64,000 bases of DNA from Sulfuricella sp. (GTDB lineage Bacteria; Pseudomonadota; Gammaproteobacteria; Burkholderiales; Sulfuricellaceae). The position numbers and the translations under genes are program-made. The DNA lies in NCBI GenBank assembly GCA_023266195.1, contig JAHFRP010000007.1:114764-178763 (forward strand), in the 5' to 3' direction. Shown in pieces: positions 27,607-36,044 of the stretch. The notes under the pieces are model-generated. The model made no database searches, was not told the DNA's origin, and saw only the letters and a list, made by a program, of their open reading frames with translations. The stretch's first letter is position 1, and each line of letters starts with the position of its first letter.

Positions 27607-28545
27607 ATGAATACGCTCATCTGCGGCTCCCTGGCCTACGACACCATCATGGTGTTTCACGACCATTTCAAGAACCACATCCTGCCGGAACAGATCCACA
27701 TCCTCAATGTGGCCTTCCTGGTGCCGGACATGCGGCGCGAGTATGGCGGCTGCGCCGGCAACATCGCCTACAACCTGCGCATGATCGGCGGCGAACCGCT
27801 GATCATGGCGACGGTGGGCGACGATTTTCAGCCCTATACCGAGCGCCTGGAGCGGCTCGGCCTGTCGCAGGAACATGTCCGCCGCATTCCCGAGACCTTT
27901 ACCGCCCAGGCGTTCATCACCACCGACCTGGCGGACAACCAGATCACCGCCTTCCATCCTGGTGCGATGAATTACTCCCACCGCAACCACGTGCGCGATG
28001 CGGACGAGGTCAGCCTGGGCATCGTCGCACCGGACGGCCGGGACGGCATGCTGCAGCACGCGCGCGAGTTTCAGGAGGCGGGCATCCCGTTCGTGTTCGA
28101 CCCCGGCCAGGGCCTGCCGATGTTCAACGGCGAGGAGTTGATGAAATTCGTCGAAATGGCCGATTACGTCGCGCTCAACGACTACGAGGCGCAATTGCTG
28201 CAGGAGCGCACCGGGCGGAAGGTCGAGCAGCTGGCGAAACTTGTCAAGGCACTGATTGTCACAAGGGGAGCACAGGGGTCGGAGATTTATGCCGGGGGTC
28301 AACGCCATGATATCCCCTGCGTTATGGTAAACGAAATGGTGGATCCCACCGGTTGCGGCGATGCCTACCGCGCCGGCCTGCTGTACGGCATCGGCCGCGG
28401 CCTGGATTGGGTGACGACCGGACGCTTGGCTTCATTGTTGGGTGCGGTCAAGATCGCCAGTCGCGGCGGGCAGAACCACCACCTCGCGTGCGAAGAGCTG
28501 CACGCGCGTTTCAAGGAACACTTCGGCATGAATTTTGAGGGCTAA
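27607..28545 (+). CDS. PfkB-family carbohydrate/nucleoside kinase (adenosine-kinase-like)
   Basis: This 312-residue kinase of the ribokinase/PfkB family has an N-terminal strand (LICGSLAYDTIMVF), a YGGCAGNIAYNLRMIGGEP substrate-site motif, FITTDLADNQITAF, NDYEAQLLQ and the ATP/anion-hole motif DPTGCGDAYRAGLLYG containing the catalytic Asp. The YGGCAGNIAYNL form is typical of the group annotated as bacterial adenosine kinase. Substrate remains uncertain. It is followed 3 bp later by a lipoprotein gene. Confidence 0.88.
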   Translation: MNTLICGSLAYDTIMVFHDHFKNHILPEQIHILNVAFLVPDMRREYGGCAGNIAYNLRMIGGEPLIMATVGDDFQPYTERLERLGLSQEHVRRIPETFTAQAFITTDLADNQITAFHPGAMNYSHRNHVRDADEVSLGIVAPDGRDGMLQHAREFQEAGIPFVFDPGQGLPMFNGEELMKFVEMADYVALNDYEAQLLQERTGRKVEQLAKLVKALIVTRGAQGSEIYAGGQRHDIPCVMVNEMVDPTGCGDAYRAGLLYGIGRGLDWVTTGRLASLLGAVKIASRGGQNHHLACEELHARFKEHFGMNFEG

Positions 28546-28548
28546 ACG

Positions 28549-29010
28549 ATGAACATACATTCGGGGAAATCGATCGCAATCCTGCTCGCTTCCATGGCCG
28601 TGCTCGGCGGCTGCGCGTCAAGCATGTCGGGCGGCGCCTACAGCCGCGGACAAGCGCGCCAGGTACAGGAAGTCAAGATGGGCGTGGTTGAAAGCGTGCG
28701 CCAGGTGCGCCTGGAAGGCACCAAGAGCGCGGTGGGCACCGGCGCGGGCGCGATTGTCGGCGGCGTGGCCGGCAGTAACATTGGCCAGGGCAAGGGCAGC
28801 ACCATCGGCGCTGTTCTGGGAGCCGTCGCCGGCGGCCTCGCCGGCTCCGCGATCGAAGAGGGGACGACGCGCAAGGATGGCCTGGAAATCACCGTCAAAC
28901 TGGATAACGGCCGCATGATCGCGGTCACTCAGGAAGCCGATGAACCGTTCGTGGCGGGCGAACGGGTGCGGGTGCTGTCGGGCGGCGGCGTGACGCGCGT
29001 GACACACTAA
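28549..29010 (+). CDS. Glycine-zipper outer-membrane lipoprotein (SlyB/17-kDa type)
   Basis: This 153-residue lipoprotein has a signal peptide ending in the lipobox LGGC (lipidated C22), followed by a Gly-rich double-hydrophobic zipper (VGTGAGAIVGGVAGSNIGQGKGSTIGAVLGAVAGGLAGSAIEE, read here in shortened form: residues about 62-105) and a C-terminal beta domain (LEITVKLDNGRMIAVTQEADEPFVAGERVRVL). SlyB/PcpY homologues sit in the outer membrane and respond to envelope stress. It is 3 bp after the PfkB kinase and may share its transcript. Confidence 0.88.
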   Translation: MNIHSGKSIAILLASMAVLGGCASSMSGGAYSRGQARQVQEVKMGVVESVRQVRLEGTKSAVGTGAGAIVGGVAGSNIGQGKGSTIGAVLGAVAGGLAGSAIEEGTTRKDGLEITVKLDNGRMIAVTQEADEPFVAGERVRVLSGGGVTRVTH

Positions 29011-29144
29011 TCGCACTCAGCGGCAGCTTGAAACAAAGCCGACCGTTCCGGTTCCCCCTGCCGGATGTTGCGCGCCTGCACTTCAAGGCCTGCTTGCCAC
29101 CTCACTTCAATTCTTCAACTCGGACAGCCTGTTAGCGAAGCCAC

Positions 29145-29200
29145 CTGTAATAAATGTGTAACGCCGCTGTCATTGTTCAGTAATGCGCCACGCCTATAGT
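29145..29200 (+). promoter_or_regulatory. Pho box and promoter upstream of the olsB-like gene
   Basis: Four direct repeats lie at exact 11-bp steps: CTGTAA (29145), GTGTAA (29156), CTGTCA (29167) and CAGTAA (29178). About 10 bp after the last comes a good -10, TATAGT (29195-29200), and the start codon follows at 29233. This is the layout of two overlapping PhoB sites replacing a -35 element. It supports phosphate-starvation induction of ornithine-lipid synthesis. Confidence 0.75.
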
Positions 29201-29232
29201 TCCTCCATCCATCAACACAACCGGAGGAAGCG

Positions 29233-29997
29233 ATGCAGTTACAACAGGCCCAGGCACCCGGCAGCACCCCAGCCAAGCTTTATTTGTCCTACGCGCAATC
29301 CGTCAGCCAGGTGAAAGAAGCGCAACGCCTCCGCTACCGCGTGTTTGCCGACGAAATGGGCGCGCGCCTCACGGGCGATGAGCAGGGGATCGACGAGGAT
29401 ATCTATGATTCCTTTTGCGAGCATCTCCTGGTGCGCGACGGCGACACCGGCGAAGTGGTCGGCACCTATCGCATTCTGTCGCCCGCCCAGGCGAAAAGGA
29501 TCGGCGGCTTCTATTCCGCCAGGGAGTTCGACCTGACGCGCCTGTTGTATCTTTCCGACCGCATGGTGGAAGTCGGACGCTCCTGCGTCCACCCAGACTA
29601 CCGCAACGGCGCGGCGATCAGCCTGCTATGGTCCGGCCTGGCGAAGTACATGCTCACCAACGGCTACGAATACCTGATCGGCTGCGCCAGCGTAAGCATG
29701 GCCGATGGTGGACACTCCGCCGCCAGCCTTTATAATAATCTCAAGGTCGACAACCTGAGCCCCGTCGAGTGGCGCGTTTTCCCGCGTTGCGCCCTGCCGC
29801 TGGACCGCCTCAGCGGCAGCGCCGATTTGCCCGCGTCCCTGCCGCCGCTGCTCAAGGGTTACTTGCACGCCGGCGCCTATGTGTGCGGCGACCCAGCCTG
29901 GGACCCCGATTTCAACACCGCGGATTTCCTGGTGCTGCTGCCGATGGCCAAGGTGAACCGGCGTTTTGCCCGACATTTCATGGGAACGACAGATTAA
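29233..29997 (+). CDS. olsB: OlsB-like ornithine N-acyltransferase (GNAT fold)
   Basis: The 254-residue protein matches the autoinducer-synthase-like/GNAT family that N-acylates ornithine with 3-hydroxyacyl-ACP, the first step of phosphorus-free ornithine lipids. Landmarks are AQRLRYRVFADEMGA, DSFCEHLLVRDGDTGEVVGTYRIL, EVGRSCVHPDYRNGAAISLLWSGLA and GCASVSMADGG. The downstream PlsC-type gene overlaps its end, giving an olsB-olsA pair. A Pho box controls the unit. The RBS GGAGGAAGCG lies directly before the ATG. Confidence 0.85.
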   Translation: MQLQQAQAPGSTPAKLYLSYAQSVSQVKEAQRLRYRVFADEMGARLTGDEQGIDEDIYDSFCEHLLVRDGDTGEVVGTYRILSPAQAKRIGGFYSAREFDLTRLLYLSDRMVEVGRSCVHPDYRNGAAISLLWSGLAKYMLTNGYEYLIGCASVSMADGGHSAASLYNNLKVDNLSPVEWRVFPRCALPLDRLSGSADLPASLPPLLKGYLHAGAYVCGDPAWDPDFNTADFLVLLPMAKVNRRFARHFMGTTD

Positions 29998-30883
29998 TCG
30001 ACAGAACGGTTTCTTCATCCGCACGGTGCGGCTCTTCCTGCTCATCCTCCATCTGCTGGTGGGCGTGGCGAAGGCGGCACTGGTCCTTCCCCTGGTTGAA
30101 AAATCCCGGCGCACGGCGATGATCCGGGCATGGTCGGTGCGCGTGCTCGCCATCCTCCGGGTCGAACTGGTGGTTAAAGGGCAGCCCGACGCTTCGTCGC
30201 GCAGCGCGCTGTTCGTCGCCAATCATGTTTCCTGGCTGGATATCTACCTGTTGGACGCCGTCTGTCCGGTGCGCTTCGTCTCCAAGGCCGAAGTCCGGAC
30301 CTGGCCGGTGATCGGCTGGCTGGCGGCGAAGGTGGGAACGCTCTTCATCGAAAGAGCCCGGCGCCATGATACGGGACGCATGAATCAGACAGTGGCCGAG
30401 GCCCTGATCCGGGGCGACCTGGTTGCCTTGTTTCCCGAGGGCACCACCAGCGACGGCTCCCTGCTACGCCCATTCCATGCCCCCCTGCTGCAGGCTGCGA
30501 TCGACAGCGGCGCCCGCCTGTGGCCGGTGGCGATCCGTTATGCCAAGCCGGACGGGTCGCCGAATCCGGCTCCGGCCTATGTGGACAAGATGAGCTTTGG
30601 CGAATCGTTGTCCCGAATACTGGGCGAGCCGCGGCTGGTGGCGGAAGTCACCTATCTTGACCCGCTGCCGAGCCAGGGCCTGAACCGGCGCGAACTGGCC
30701 GCCATAGCAGAGCAGACTATTGCCAGCGCGTTGAGCCTGCCAGCGCCTTGCAGGAGACCTGGAAAACCTGCCGATCCTCCAGGCGTACCGCCGTCAGGTA
30801 GCCTCCCCACAGGCAGCCCGTGTCCAGCGCGATCAGATTGCTGCGTACCTCCAGCCCCAGTGCCGACCAGTGACCGAAAATGA
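29966..30883 (+). CDS. olsA: PlsC-family lyso-ornithine-lipid O-acyltransferase (OlsA-like)
   Basis: This membrane-associated 1-acyl-glycerol-phosphate acyltransferase-type enzyme has an N-terminal hydrophobic helix ([24 protein letters not shown]), the catalytic NHVSWLD (HX4D), [17 protein letters not shown], and FPEGTTSDG (acceptor-binding). Paired with olsB it probably O-acylates lyso-ornithine lipid; a plain phosphatidate role is the alternative. It starts within the olsB end (32-bp overlap). The last 55 or so residues are Pro/Ser/Cys-rich, look non-native and are read opposite the apaH 3' end (167-bp convergent overlap), so the original stop may have been lost. Confidence 0.85.
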   Translation: MPDISWERQINRQNGFFIRTVRLFLLILHLLVGVAKAALVLPLVEKSRRTAMIRAWSVRVLAILRVELVVKGQPDASSRSALFVANHVSWLDIYLLDAVCPVRFVSKAEVRTWPVIGWLAAKVGTLFIERARRHDTGRMNQTVAEALIRGDLVALFPEGTTSDGSLLRPFHAPLLQAAIDSGARLWPVAIRYAKPDGSPNPAPAYVDKMSFGESLSRILGEPRLVAEVTYLDPLPSQGLNRRELAAIAEQTIASALSLPAPCRRPGKPADPPGVPPSGSLPTGSPCPARSDCCVPPAPVPTSDRK

Positions 30884-31544
30884 TCGTGGCGTCGCGACTT
30901 CTGCGGTTGGGTGCTTCGTACCAGGGCAAGTAGCCCGGTGGGCAGATTTCCGGCGGCCCCTTGTGGCCGAATTCCATTTCCCCCTCGGGCGTGCAGCAGC
31001 GCAGCCGGGTCATGGCGTTGGTGATCAGGCGCAGCCGCGCCATGCCGCGCAGGTCTTTGGACCAGGCGATGGGCTCGTTGCCGTACATGCGCGCGAAAAA
31101 ATCGAGATAACGCTTGCCGCGCAACTGGGCTTCGACTTCGCCGGCGAGGGCGAGCGCTTTTTTCACCGTCCACTGCGGCAGCAATCCGGCGTGCACCAGC
31201 GCGTACTCCCCCTCCGCGTAAAACAGGTGCTGGCGGCGCAGCCAATCGCAGAGCTCATTCTTGTCCGGCGCGGCCAGCAGGGCATCCAGCGTGTCCTTGC
31301 GGTGCGGCTTGACGAAGCCGTAAGCGACCGCGAGGAAATGCAGGTCGTGGTTGCCGAGCACCACCACCGCGCTGTCGCCCAAACCCCGCGCCCAGCGCAG
31401 GACGGCAAGGGAATCCGGCCCGCGGTTGAGCAGGTCGCCCACCAGCCAGAGCCGGTCGCGCGCCGGGTCGAAATCGATTTGACGCAGCAGCAGTTGCAGC
31501 CCTTGAAAGCAGCCTTGTATGTCGCCGATGGCGTAAGTGGCCAT
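30717..31544 (-). CDS. apaH: Bis(5'-nucleosyl)-tetraphosphatase, symmetrical
   Basis: ApaH hydrolyses Ap4A to two ADP. The 275-residue metallophosphoesterase shows [62 protein letters not shown] and [10 protein letters not shown], covering all metal-ligand motifs. Length is typical. It is divergent from rep and convergent with olsA, whose reading frame runs 167 bp into apaH on the opposite strand. Confidence 0.96.
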   Translation of the reverse strand: MATYAIGDIQGCFQGLQLLLRQIDFDPARDRLWLVGDLLNRGPDSLAVLRWARGLGDSAVVVLGNHDLHFLAVAYGFVKPHRKDTLDALLAAPDKNELCDWLRRQHLFYAEGEYALVHAGLLPQWTVKKALALAGEVEAQLRGKRYLDFFARMYGNEPIAWSKDLRGMARLRLITNAMTRLRCCTPEGEMEFGHKGPPEICPPGYLPWYEAPNRRSRDATIIFGHWSALGLEVRSNLIALDTGCLWGGYLTAVRLEDRQVFQVSCKALAGSTRWQ

Positions 31545-31551
31545 AGTTCTG

Positions 31552-31661
31552 AGTCCTGAGTGCCGAGTCCTGAGTAGGTTGCCGCCATTTTACAGGGTGT
31601 CGCTGTCGCCTGTGTTAAAATCGGCCTCCCACTCTTGCCTAAACACTCGGCACTCAGGACT
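31552..31661. repeat. Inverted repeat between apaH and rep
   Basis: A perfect 17-bp pair, AGTCCTGAGTGCCGAGT (31552-31568) and its complement (31645-31661), is separated by 76 bp in the divergent promoter region. Additional partial GAGTCCTGAG copies extend both arms. The right arm ends only a few bases before the rep start codon, so it overlaps the expected RBS region. Confidence 0.7.
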
Positions 31662-31669
31662 CGGTACTC

Positions 31670-33658
31670 ATGCTGTCCCACCTCAATCCCCCGCAGCGCG
31701 AAGCGGTGAAATACCTCGACGGCCCGCTCCTGGTGCTGGCCGGCGCGGGCAGCGGGAAGACCCGGGTGATCACCCACAAGATCGCCTACCTGATCGAGGA
31801 ATGCGGCTTCCCGGCCGCCCATATCGCGGCGATCACCTTCACCAACAAAGCGGCGCGCGAAATGGCCGAGCGCGCGGCGAAACTGTTGCAGGGCAAGCCG
31901 GGGCGGGGGCTGACCGTCACCACCTTCCATGCGCTCGGCATGAAGATGCTGCGCCAGGAAGCCGCGCATCTGGGCTACAAGCCGCGCTTTTCGATTTTCG
32001 ACGCAGCCGATGCCGCGCAGATTCTGAGCGACATCGTCAAGACCACCGACAAGAGCGAGATTCGGCGGGTGCAAAGCCGCGTCTCGCTGTGGAAAAACAC
32101 GCTGGTTTCGCCCGACGCGGCGCTGAAAGCCGCCGAGAACGACCTCGAACACCACGCCGCGAAAATCTACCTGGCCTATCAGGACACGTTGCGCGCCTAT
32201 CAGGCGGTGGATTTCGACGACCTGATCCGTCTGCCGGTGGAACTGTTCGGCGCCAAGCCGGAAGTGCTCGAAAAATGGCGCAGCAAGCTGCGCTACCTGC
32301 TGATCGACGAATACCAGGACACCAACAGCTGCCAGTACCAGCTGCTGCGCCAGTTGACCGGCGACCGCGGCGCCTTCACCGCGGTGGGCGACGACGACCA
32401 GGCGATCTACGGCTGGCGCGGCGCGGACGTGAAGAACCTGCATGTCCTGCGCGAGGATTTCCCGCGCCTGCACGTGGTCAAGCTGGAGCAGAATTACCGT
32501 TCCTGCATCCGCATCCTGCGCGTGGCCAACAGCCTGATCGCCCACAACGCCAAGCTATTCGACAAGAAGCTGTGGAGCGACCTCGGCCTGGGCGACCCGA
32601 TCCAGGTGGTGGCGGCGAAAAACGAGGAACACGAGGCGGAAAGTGTGGTGATGCGCCTCCTGGCGCACAAGTTCGAGCACCGCACGCGCTTCGCCGACTA
32701 CGCCATCCTCTACCGCGGCAACCACCAGGCGCGCATCTTCGAGCAGCAACTGCGCAACGAACGCATCCCCTACCAGCTTTCCGGCGGCAGCTCGTTTTTC
32801 GACAAGGCCGAAATCAAGGATGTGACCGCCTACCTGCGCCTCCTGGCCAACAGCGACGACGACCCCGCCTTTATCCGCGCCGTGGCGACGCCCAAAAAAG
32901 GCATCGGCGCGCAAACCCTGGAAAAACTCGGCACCTACGCCGCCCAGCGCCAGCAGAGCCTGTTCGCCGCCGCCTTTGAGGCCGGCGCCGAGGCCCAGAT
33001 CGGCGCCACGCCCTACCATGCCCTGATGGAATTCAGCCGCTTCATCAACCAGCTGCAATCTCGCGCCGAGCGCGAACCGGCGGGAACGATCATCGAGGAT
33101 TTGCTCAAGGCGGTCGGCTACGAGTCGCACCTGTTCGACAGCGAGGAACCGCGCGCCGCCCAGGCCAAATGGAACAACGTGCAGGAATTCGCCGCGTGGC
33201 TGGCGAAGAAAGGCGAAGAAGACGGCAAGAACATCGTCGAACTGGCCCAGACCATCGCCCTGCTCAACATCCTGGAAAACCGCGCCGACGGCGATGTCGA
33301 TGCGGTGCGCCTGTCTACCCTGCATGCGGCGAAAGGTCTGGAATACCCCCACGTCTTCCTGGTCGGGGTGGAGGAAGGCATCCTGCCGCACCGCGAGTGC
33401 ATCGACGGCGGGCTGGTCGAGGAGGAGCGCCGCCTGATGTACGTCGGCATCACCCGCGCCCAGCGCGGACTGACGCTGAGCTATTGCGCCAAAAGAAAGC
33501 GCGGACGGGAATGGCAGGCGTGCGAACCGAGCCGGTTCATCGCCGAACTGGCGCCGGACGACCTGCGCATCAGCGGGCGCGAACGCGCGCCGGAAGAACA
33601 GAAGTCGGAAGGCACTGCACGGCTGGCGCAGATGAAGGCGATGCTGGGCAAAAAATAA
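31670..33658 (+). CDS. rep: ATP-dependent DNA helicase Rep (UvrD/SF1A)
   Basis: This 662-residue superfamily 1A 3'-5' helicase assists replication-fork progression. Motifs in order: LNPPQREAVKYLDGPLLVLAGAGSGKT (Walker A), ITFTNKAAREM, TFHALGMKML, LLIDEYQDTN (motif II), VGDDDQAIYGWRGAD (III), LEQNYRS (IV), and VRLSTLHAAKGLEYPHVFLVG (V/VI region) with YVGITRAQ. Length and the GLEYPHVF form fit Rep rather than UvrD, although the paralogues are close. It is divergent from apaH. Confidence 0.94.
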   Translation: MLSHLNPPQREAVKYLDGPLLVLAGAGSGKTRVITHKIAYLIEECGFPAAHIAAITFTNKAAREMAERAAKLLQGKPGRGLTVTTFHALGMKMLRQEAAHLGYKPRFSIFDAADAAQILSDIVKTTDKSEIRRVQSRVSLWKNTLVSPDAALKAAENDLEHHAAKIYLAYQDTLRAYQAVDFDDLIRLPVELFGAKPEVLEKWRSKLRYLLIDEYQDTNSCQYQLLRQLTGDRGAFTAVGDDDQAIYGWRGADVKNLHVLREDFPRLHVVKLEQNYRSCIRILRVANSLIAHNAKLFDKKLWSDLGLGDPIQVVAAKNEEHEAESVVMRLLAHKFEHRTRFADYAILYRGNHQARIFEQQLRNERIPYQLSGGSSFFDKAEIKDVTAYLRLLANSDDDPAFIRAVATPKKGIGAQTLEKLGTYAAQRQQSLFAAAFEAGAEAQIGATPYHALMEFSRFINQLQSRAEREPAGTIIEDLLKAVGYESHLFDSEEPRAAQAKWNNVQEFAAWLAKKGEEDGKNIVELAQTIALLNILENRADGDVDAVRLSTLHAAKGLEYPHVFLVGVEEGILPHRECIDGGLVEEERRLMYVGITRAQRGLTLSYCAKRKRGREWQACEPSRFIAELAPDDLRISGRERAPEEQKSEGTARLAQMKAMLGKK

Positions 33659-33680
33659 GGGCGGCCCGAAAGCCGCCCTT
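33651..33680 (-). terminator. Terminator for the cytochrome c5 gene
   Basis: A stem AAGGGCGGC / GCCGCCCTT (33657-33665 and 33672-33680) with a six-base loop lies between the convergent rep and cytochrome genes. On the minus strand it is followed by ATTTTTTG, making a good intrinsic terminator for the cytochrome; on the plus strand the T-tract is missing. Confidence 0.75.
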
Positions 33681-33702
33681 GCTCTGGTGCCGCGGAGACG
33701 AT

Positions 33703-34188
33703 TTATTTCGCCAGCCCGACCATATATTCCACCGCCGCCTTCACTTCCGCGTCGGACAAGGCCGGGTTGCCGCCTTTCGCCGGCATCGCGCCGGACTTGC
33801 CGGCGAAGCCGCCGAGTGCGTGCTTGAACAGCGTTTCCTTGCCCTGCGCAATGCGCGGTCCCCATGCGGCCTTATCTCCGGCCTTGGGCGCGCCCGCCGC
33901 ACCGGTGGCGTGGCAAGCCTGGCACAGCGAGTCGTAGACTTTCTTGCCGTCCACCACGCCGCCTGCTTCCGGCTTGGCCTCACCAATGGCGACCTCGCCC
34001 ACCGGTTTCAGGCGCTGGGCTACTTCCTGGTCGGCAGCGGCGGCATCGTTCCCCGGAATATGGGTGGCCTGGATGCCCATGACCAGTTTAAACAGCAGGA
34101 AAATCACCAGCAAAACGGGAATCAGGGCGCCGATCAGGGCCGCCAGGAATTGGGTGACGGTGGTTTTTTCCATTTTTTCTGTGCTCAT
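33703..34188 (-). CDS. Membrane-anchored cytochrome c5 family protein
   Basis: This 161-residue monohaem c-type cytochrome has an N-terminal TM anchor (FLAALIGALIPVLLVIFLLFKLV), a linker, a haem-binding CQACH motif (about residue 89) in VYDSLCQACHATGAAGAPKAGDKAAWGPRI, and the distal Met in GAMPAKGGNPALSDAEV. The pattern is that of cytochrome c5/CycB-type electron carriers in the periplasm. The ATG at 34188 has AGGA 6 nt upstream; a second ATG five codons in is possible. The partner oxidase or dehydrogenase is not nearby. Confidence 0.92.
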   Translation of the reverse strand: MSTEKMEKTTVTQFLAALIGALIPVLLVIFLLFKLVMGIQATHIPGNDAAAADQEVAQRLKPVGEVAIGEAKPEAGGVVDGKKVYDSLCQACHATGAAGAPKAGDKAAWGPRIAQGKETLFKHALGGFAGKSGAMPAKGGNPALSDAEVKAAVEYMVGLAK

Positions 34189-34314
34189 CGCTAATCCTTG
34201 TCTTGGTCAATTCTCAAAACTTGCAATTATAACGAGAATTCGTCTAACTACAAAAGCCCGCCATGGACTCCCGCTCAAAAAACCGCTATGATTCGCCGCT
34301 GAAATCATCAAAAT

Positions 34315-34391
34315 GCGCCCGTAGCTCAGATGGATAGAGTATTGGTTTCCGAAGCCAAGGGTCACAGGTTCGAATCCTGTCGGGCGCGCCA
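34315..34391 (+). tRNA. tRNA-Arg (anticodon CCG)
   Basis: This is a 77-nt cloverleaf: acceptor GCGCCCG / CGGGCGC, D-arm GCTC…GAGT, anticodon stem TTGGT/GCCAA with loop TTCCGAA (anticodon CCG, reading CGG), T-arm ACAGG-TTCGAAT-CCTGT, discriminator G and an encoded CCA. An IS relic begins a short distance downstream; tRNA 3' ends are common insertion neighbourhoods, but no attachment-site repeat was found. Confidence 0.96.
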
Positions 34392-34529
34392 GCGATGCTT
34401 TTAAGGAAGTGCTGAACAATTCACCCAACCGGTAAAGCCTGTGGTGGTTTTTATGGTTTTCATCGGGAAAGTCAGTGTTTTTGAGGTGTTAAGCAAGGTT
34501 TTTGGGTGCATTTTGTTTATTTTCCGTTT
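34392..34529. other. Non-coding stretch after tRNA-Arg
   Basis: This is lower-GC sequence with several T-rich runs (for example GGTGGTTTTTATGGTTTTC) between the tRNA and the IS5 relic. It has no recognised gene. Its base composition differs from neighbouring genes, which fits decayed mobile DNA. Confidence 0.4.
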
Positions 34530-34818
34530 TCAGGGCGCTCCTTGGATGTTCGCATTGAACGGCCATCGGTGAGCCAGCATCGAATTGGCGAAGCCAAACA
34601 GCGAGAATAGCGGGGCGGTGTTCTTGGCCGATCCCTTACGGTGCGTCTTGCGATGACGGAAGAGGTTCTTCACGACAGGAAGGGATGCTCGACCTTGGCG
34701 CGAGCGCTGGCCTTGGCGAGTCCGTCTTCCCCTGCAAACCACCCAGTGCCGTTTTAGGCAATTCCTTGCGTTTGTCCGTGCGCATCGCAACATGCCAGTT
34801 CACCGGTAGCGAACCCAT
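34530..34818 (-). pseudogene. IS5-type transposase relic (C-terminal part, frameshifted)
   Basis: Two overlapping minus-strand frames together resemble the C-terminus of an IS5-family DDE transposase: VNWHVAMRTDKRKELPKTALGG in one frame, then VKNLFRHRKTHRKGSAKNTAP…LFSLFGFANSMLAHRW in another. A frameshift separates them and the N-terminal two thirds are missing. No intact terminal inverted repeats were found. It is decayed and cannot be active. Confidence 0.75.
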
Positions 34819-35087
34819 TCCAGGGTATGCACAACCCGCTCCAGCTTCGGCGTCAGGGTTCCCGCTTGCCCCCGCAACTCGGGCAGCAGTTGGTGCTGAA
34901 TGATGTTCCAGCGTTGCATGATCGGTTCGCGTCGGGTAGTTTCATTCCGCAGGCGTTATGGTGTTGGCATCGATAGCCTCGCCAAGCCAGAACTGGCCGT
35001 CTGCACCCGCGGTTTCGCCACTCGACGCGAAAAACCCCGTTCGGAGAGAGCGTTTTGCAAGAGCTTCTTTAGGCGTAAAATACGCCG
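34819..35087. other. Stretch upstream of waaC with no recognised gene
   Basis: No convincing coding sequence. The last part holds a GGCGTA-AAA-TACGCC hairpin (35072-35086) ending one base before the waaC ATG, with a possible -10 TAAAAT (35076-35081) inside it and a weak -35 TTGCAA (35055-35060). Confidence 0.4.
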
Positions 35088-36044
35088 ATGCCGAAGATAT
35101 TGCTCGTCAAAACCTCGTCGATGGGGGATGTGATTCACAATCTGCCTGTCGTCAGCGACATCCGCACTCATTTTCCCGGTGCCCGGATTGACTGGGTGGT
35201 GGAAGAATCCTTCGCCGGCATCCCCGCCCTGCATCCTGGCGTGGGGGGCATCCTTCCCGTCGCGGTGCGGCGCTGGCGCAAGACCCCGCTCAGCCGCTCC
35301 GTGTACGGTGAAATCGGCGCCTTCGCCCGATTGCTGCGCAGCGAAGTTTACGACGTGGTGCTTGATACCCAGGGGCTGATCAAGAGCGCGGTGGTCGCGC
35401 GCTTCGCGCAGGGTGCGCGCTGCGGCTTCGATTGGGTCAGTGCGCGCGAACCGCTAGCCGCGTTGTTTTACGATAAAACGGTGCGGGTGGACAAAATCCG
35501 GCACGCGGTGGAGCGCAACCGCCTCCTGGCCGGGCGCGCGTTCGGCTATGCGCCGGACGAGGCGGTGAACTATGGCATCGCAGCGCCGGCCATGGCCTTG
35601 CCCTGGCTGCCGGCGCTGCCTTTTGCCGTGCTGCTGCACGCCACCAGCCGCGACGACAAGCTCTGGCCGGAAGCCGGCTGGATTGCGTTGGGCACCCACC
35701 TCGCCGGCCGAGGGATAACCTCAGTTCTGCCGTGGGGCAGCGAAACCGAGCACCGGCGTAGCCTGCATCTGGCGGAACGCATTTCCGGCGCCGTCGTTCC
35801 GCCGGCACTGACGCTCGCCGAGGCGGCGGCATTGCTATCCCAGTCCGTGGCGGCAATCGGCGTCGATACCGGCCTGATCCACCTGGCGGCGGCGCTGAAC
35901 GTGCCGGCAATCGCCATTTACCGCGCCTCCGACCCTGGGCTCACCGGCCTGTATGCCGGCGGCAAGACGGCCAGCCTGGGCCGGGCGGGAGCGCCGCCCG
36001 ATGCGGCGACGGTGATCGATTCCCTGGACCGGCTTGTCGCATGA
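35088..36044 (+). CDS. waaC: Lipopolysaccharide heptosyltransferase I
   Basis: WaaC adds the first L-glycero-D-manno-heptose to Kdo2-lipid A on the cytoplasmic side of the inner membrane. This GT9-family protein has 318 residues: KILLVKTSSMGDVIHNLPVVSDI, IDWVVEESFAGIPALHPGV, LDTQGLIKSAVVA and, in the donor domain, LLHATSRDDKLWP and GVDTGLIHLAAALNVPAIAIYRASDP. It overlaps waaA by 4 bp (ATGA). No Shine-Dalgarno sequence is visible; a small hairpin abuts the start codon. Confidence 0.95.
   Translation: MPKILLVKTSSMGDVIHNLPVVSDIRTHFPGARIDWVVEESFAGIPALHPGVGGILPVAVRRWRKTPLSRSVYGEIGAFARLLRSEVYDVVLDTQGLIKSAVVARFAQGARCGFDWVSAREPLAALFYDKTVRVDKIRHAVERNRLLAGRAFGYAPDEAVNYGIAAPAMALPWLPALPFAVLLHATSRDDKLWPEAGWIALGTHLAGRGITSVLPWGSETEHRRSLHLAERISGAVVPPALTLAEAAALLSQSVAAIGVDTGLIHLAAALNVPAIAIYRASDPGLTGLYAGGKTASLGRAGAPPDAATVIDSLDRLVA

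Noticed and set aside
34315..34391. tRNA-Arg as an integration site for a genomic island
   Set aside because: No duplicated tRNA 3' end, integrase or island-like gene set was seen downstream, only an IS relic and then waaC.
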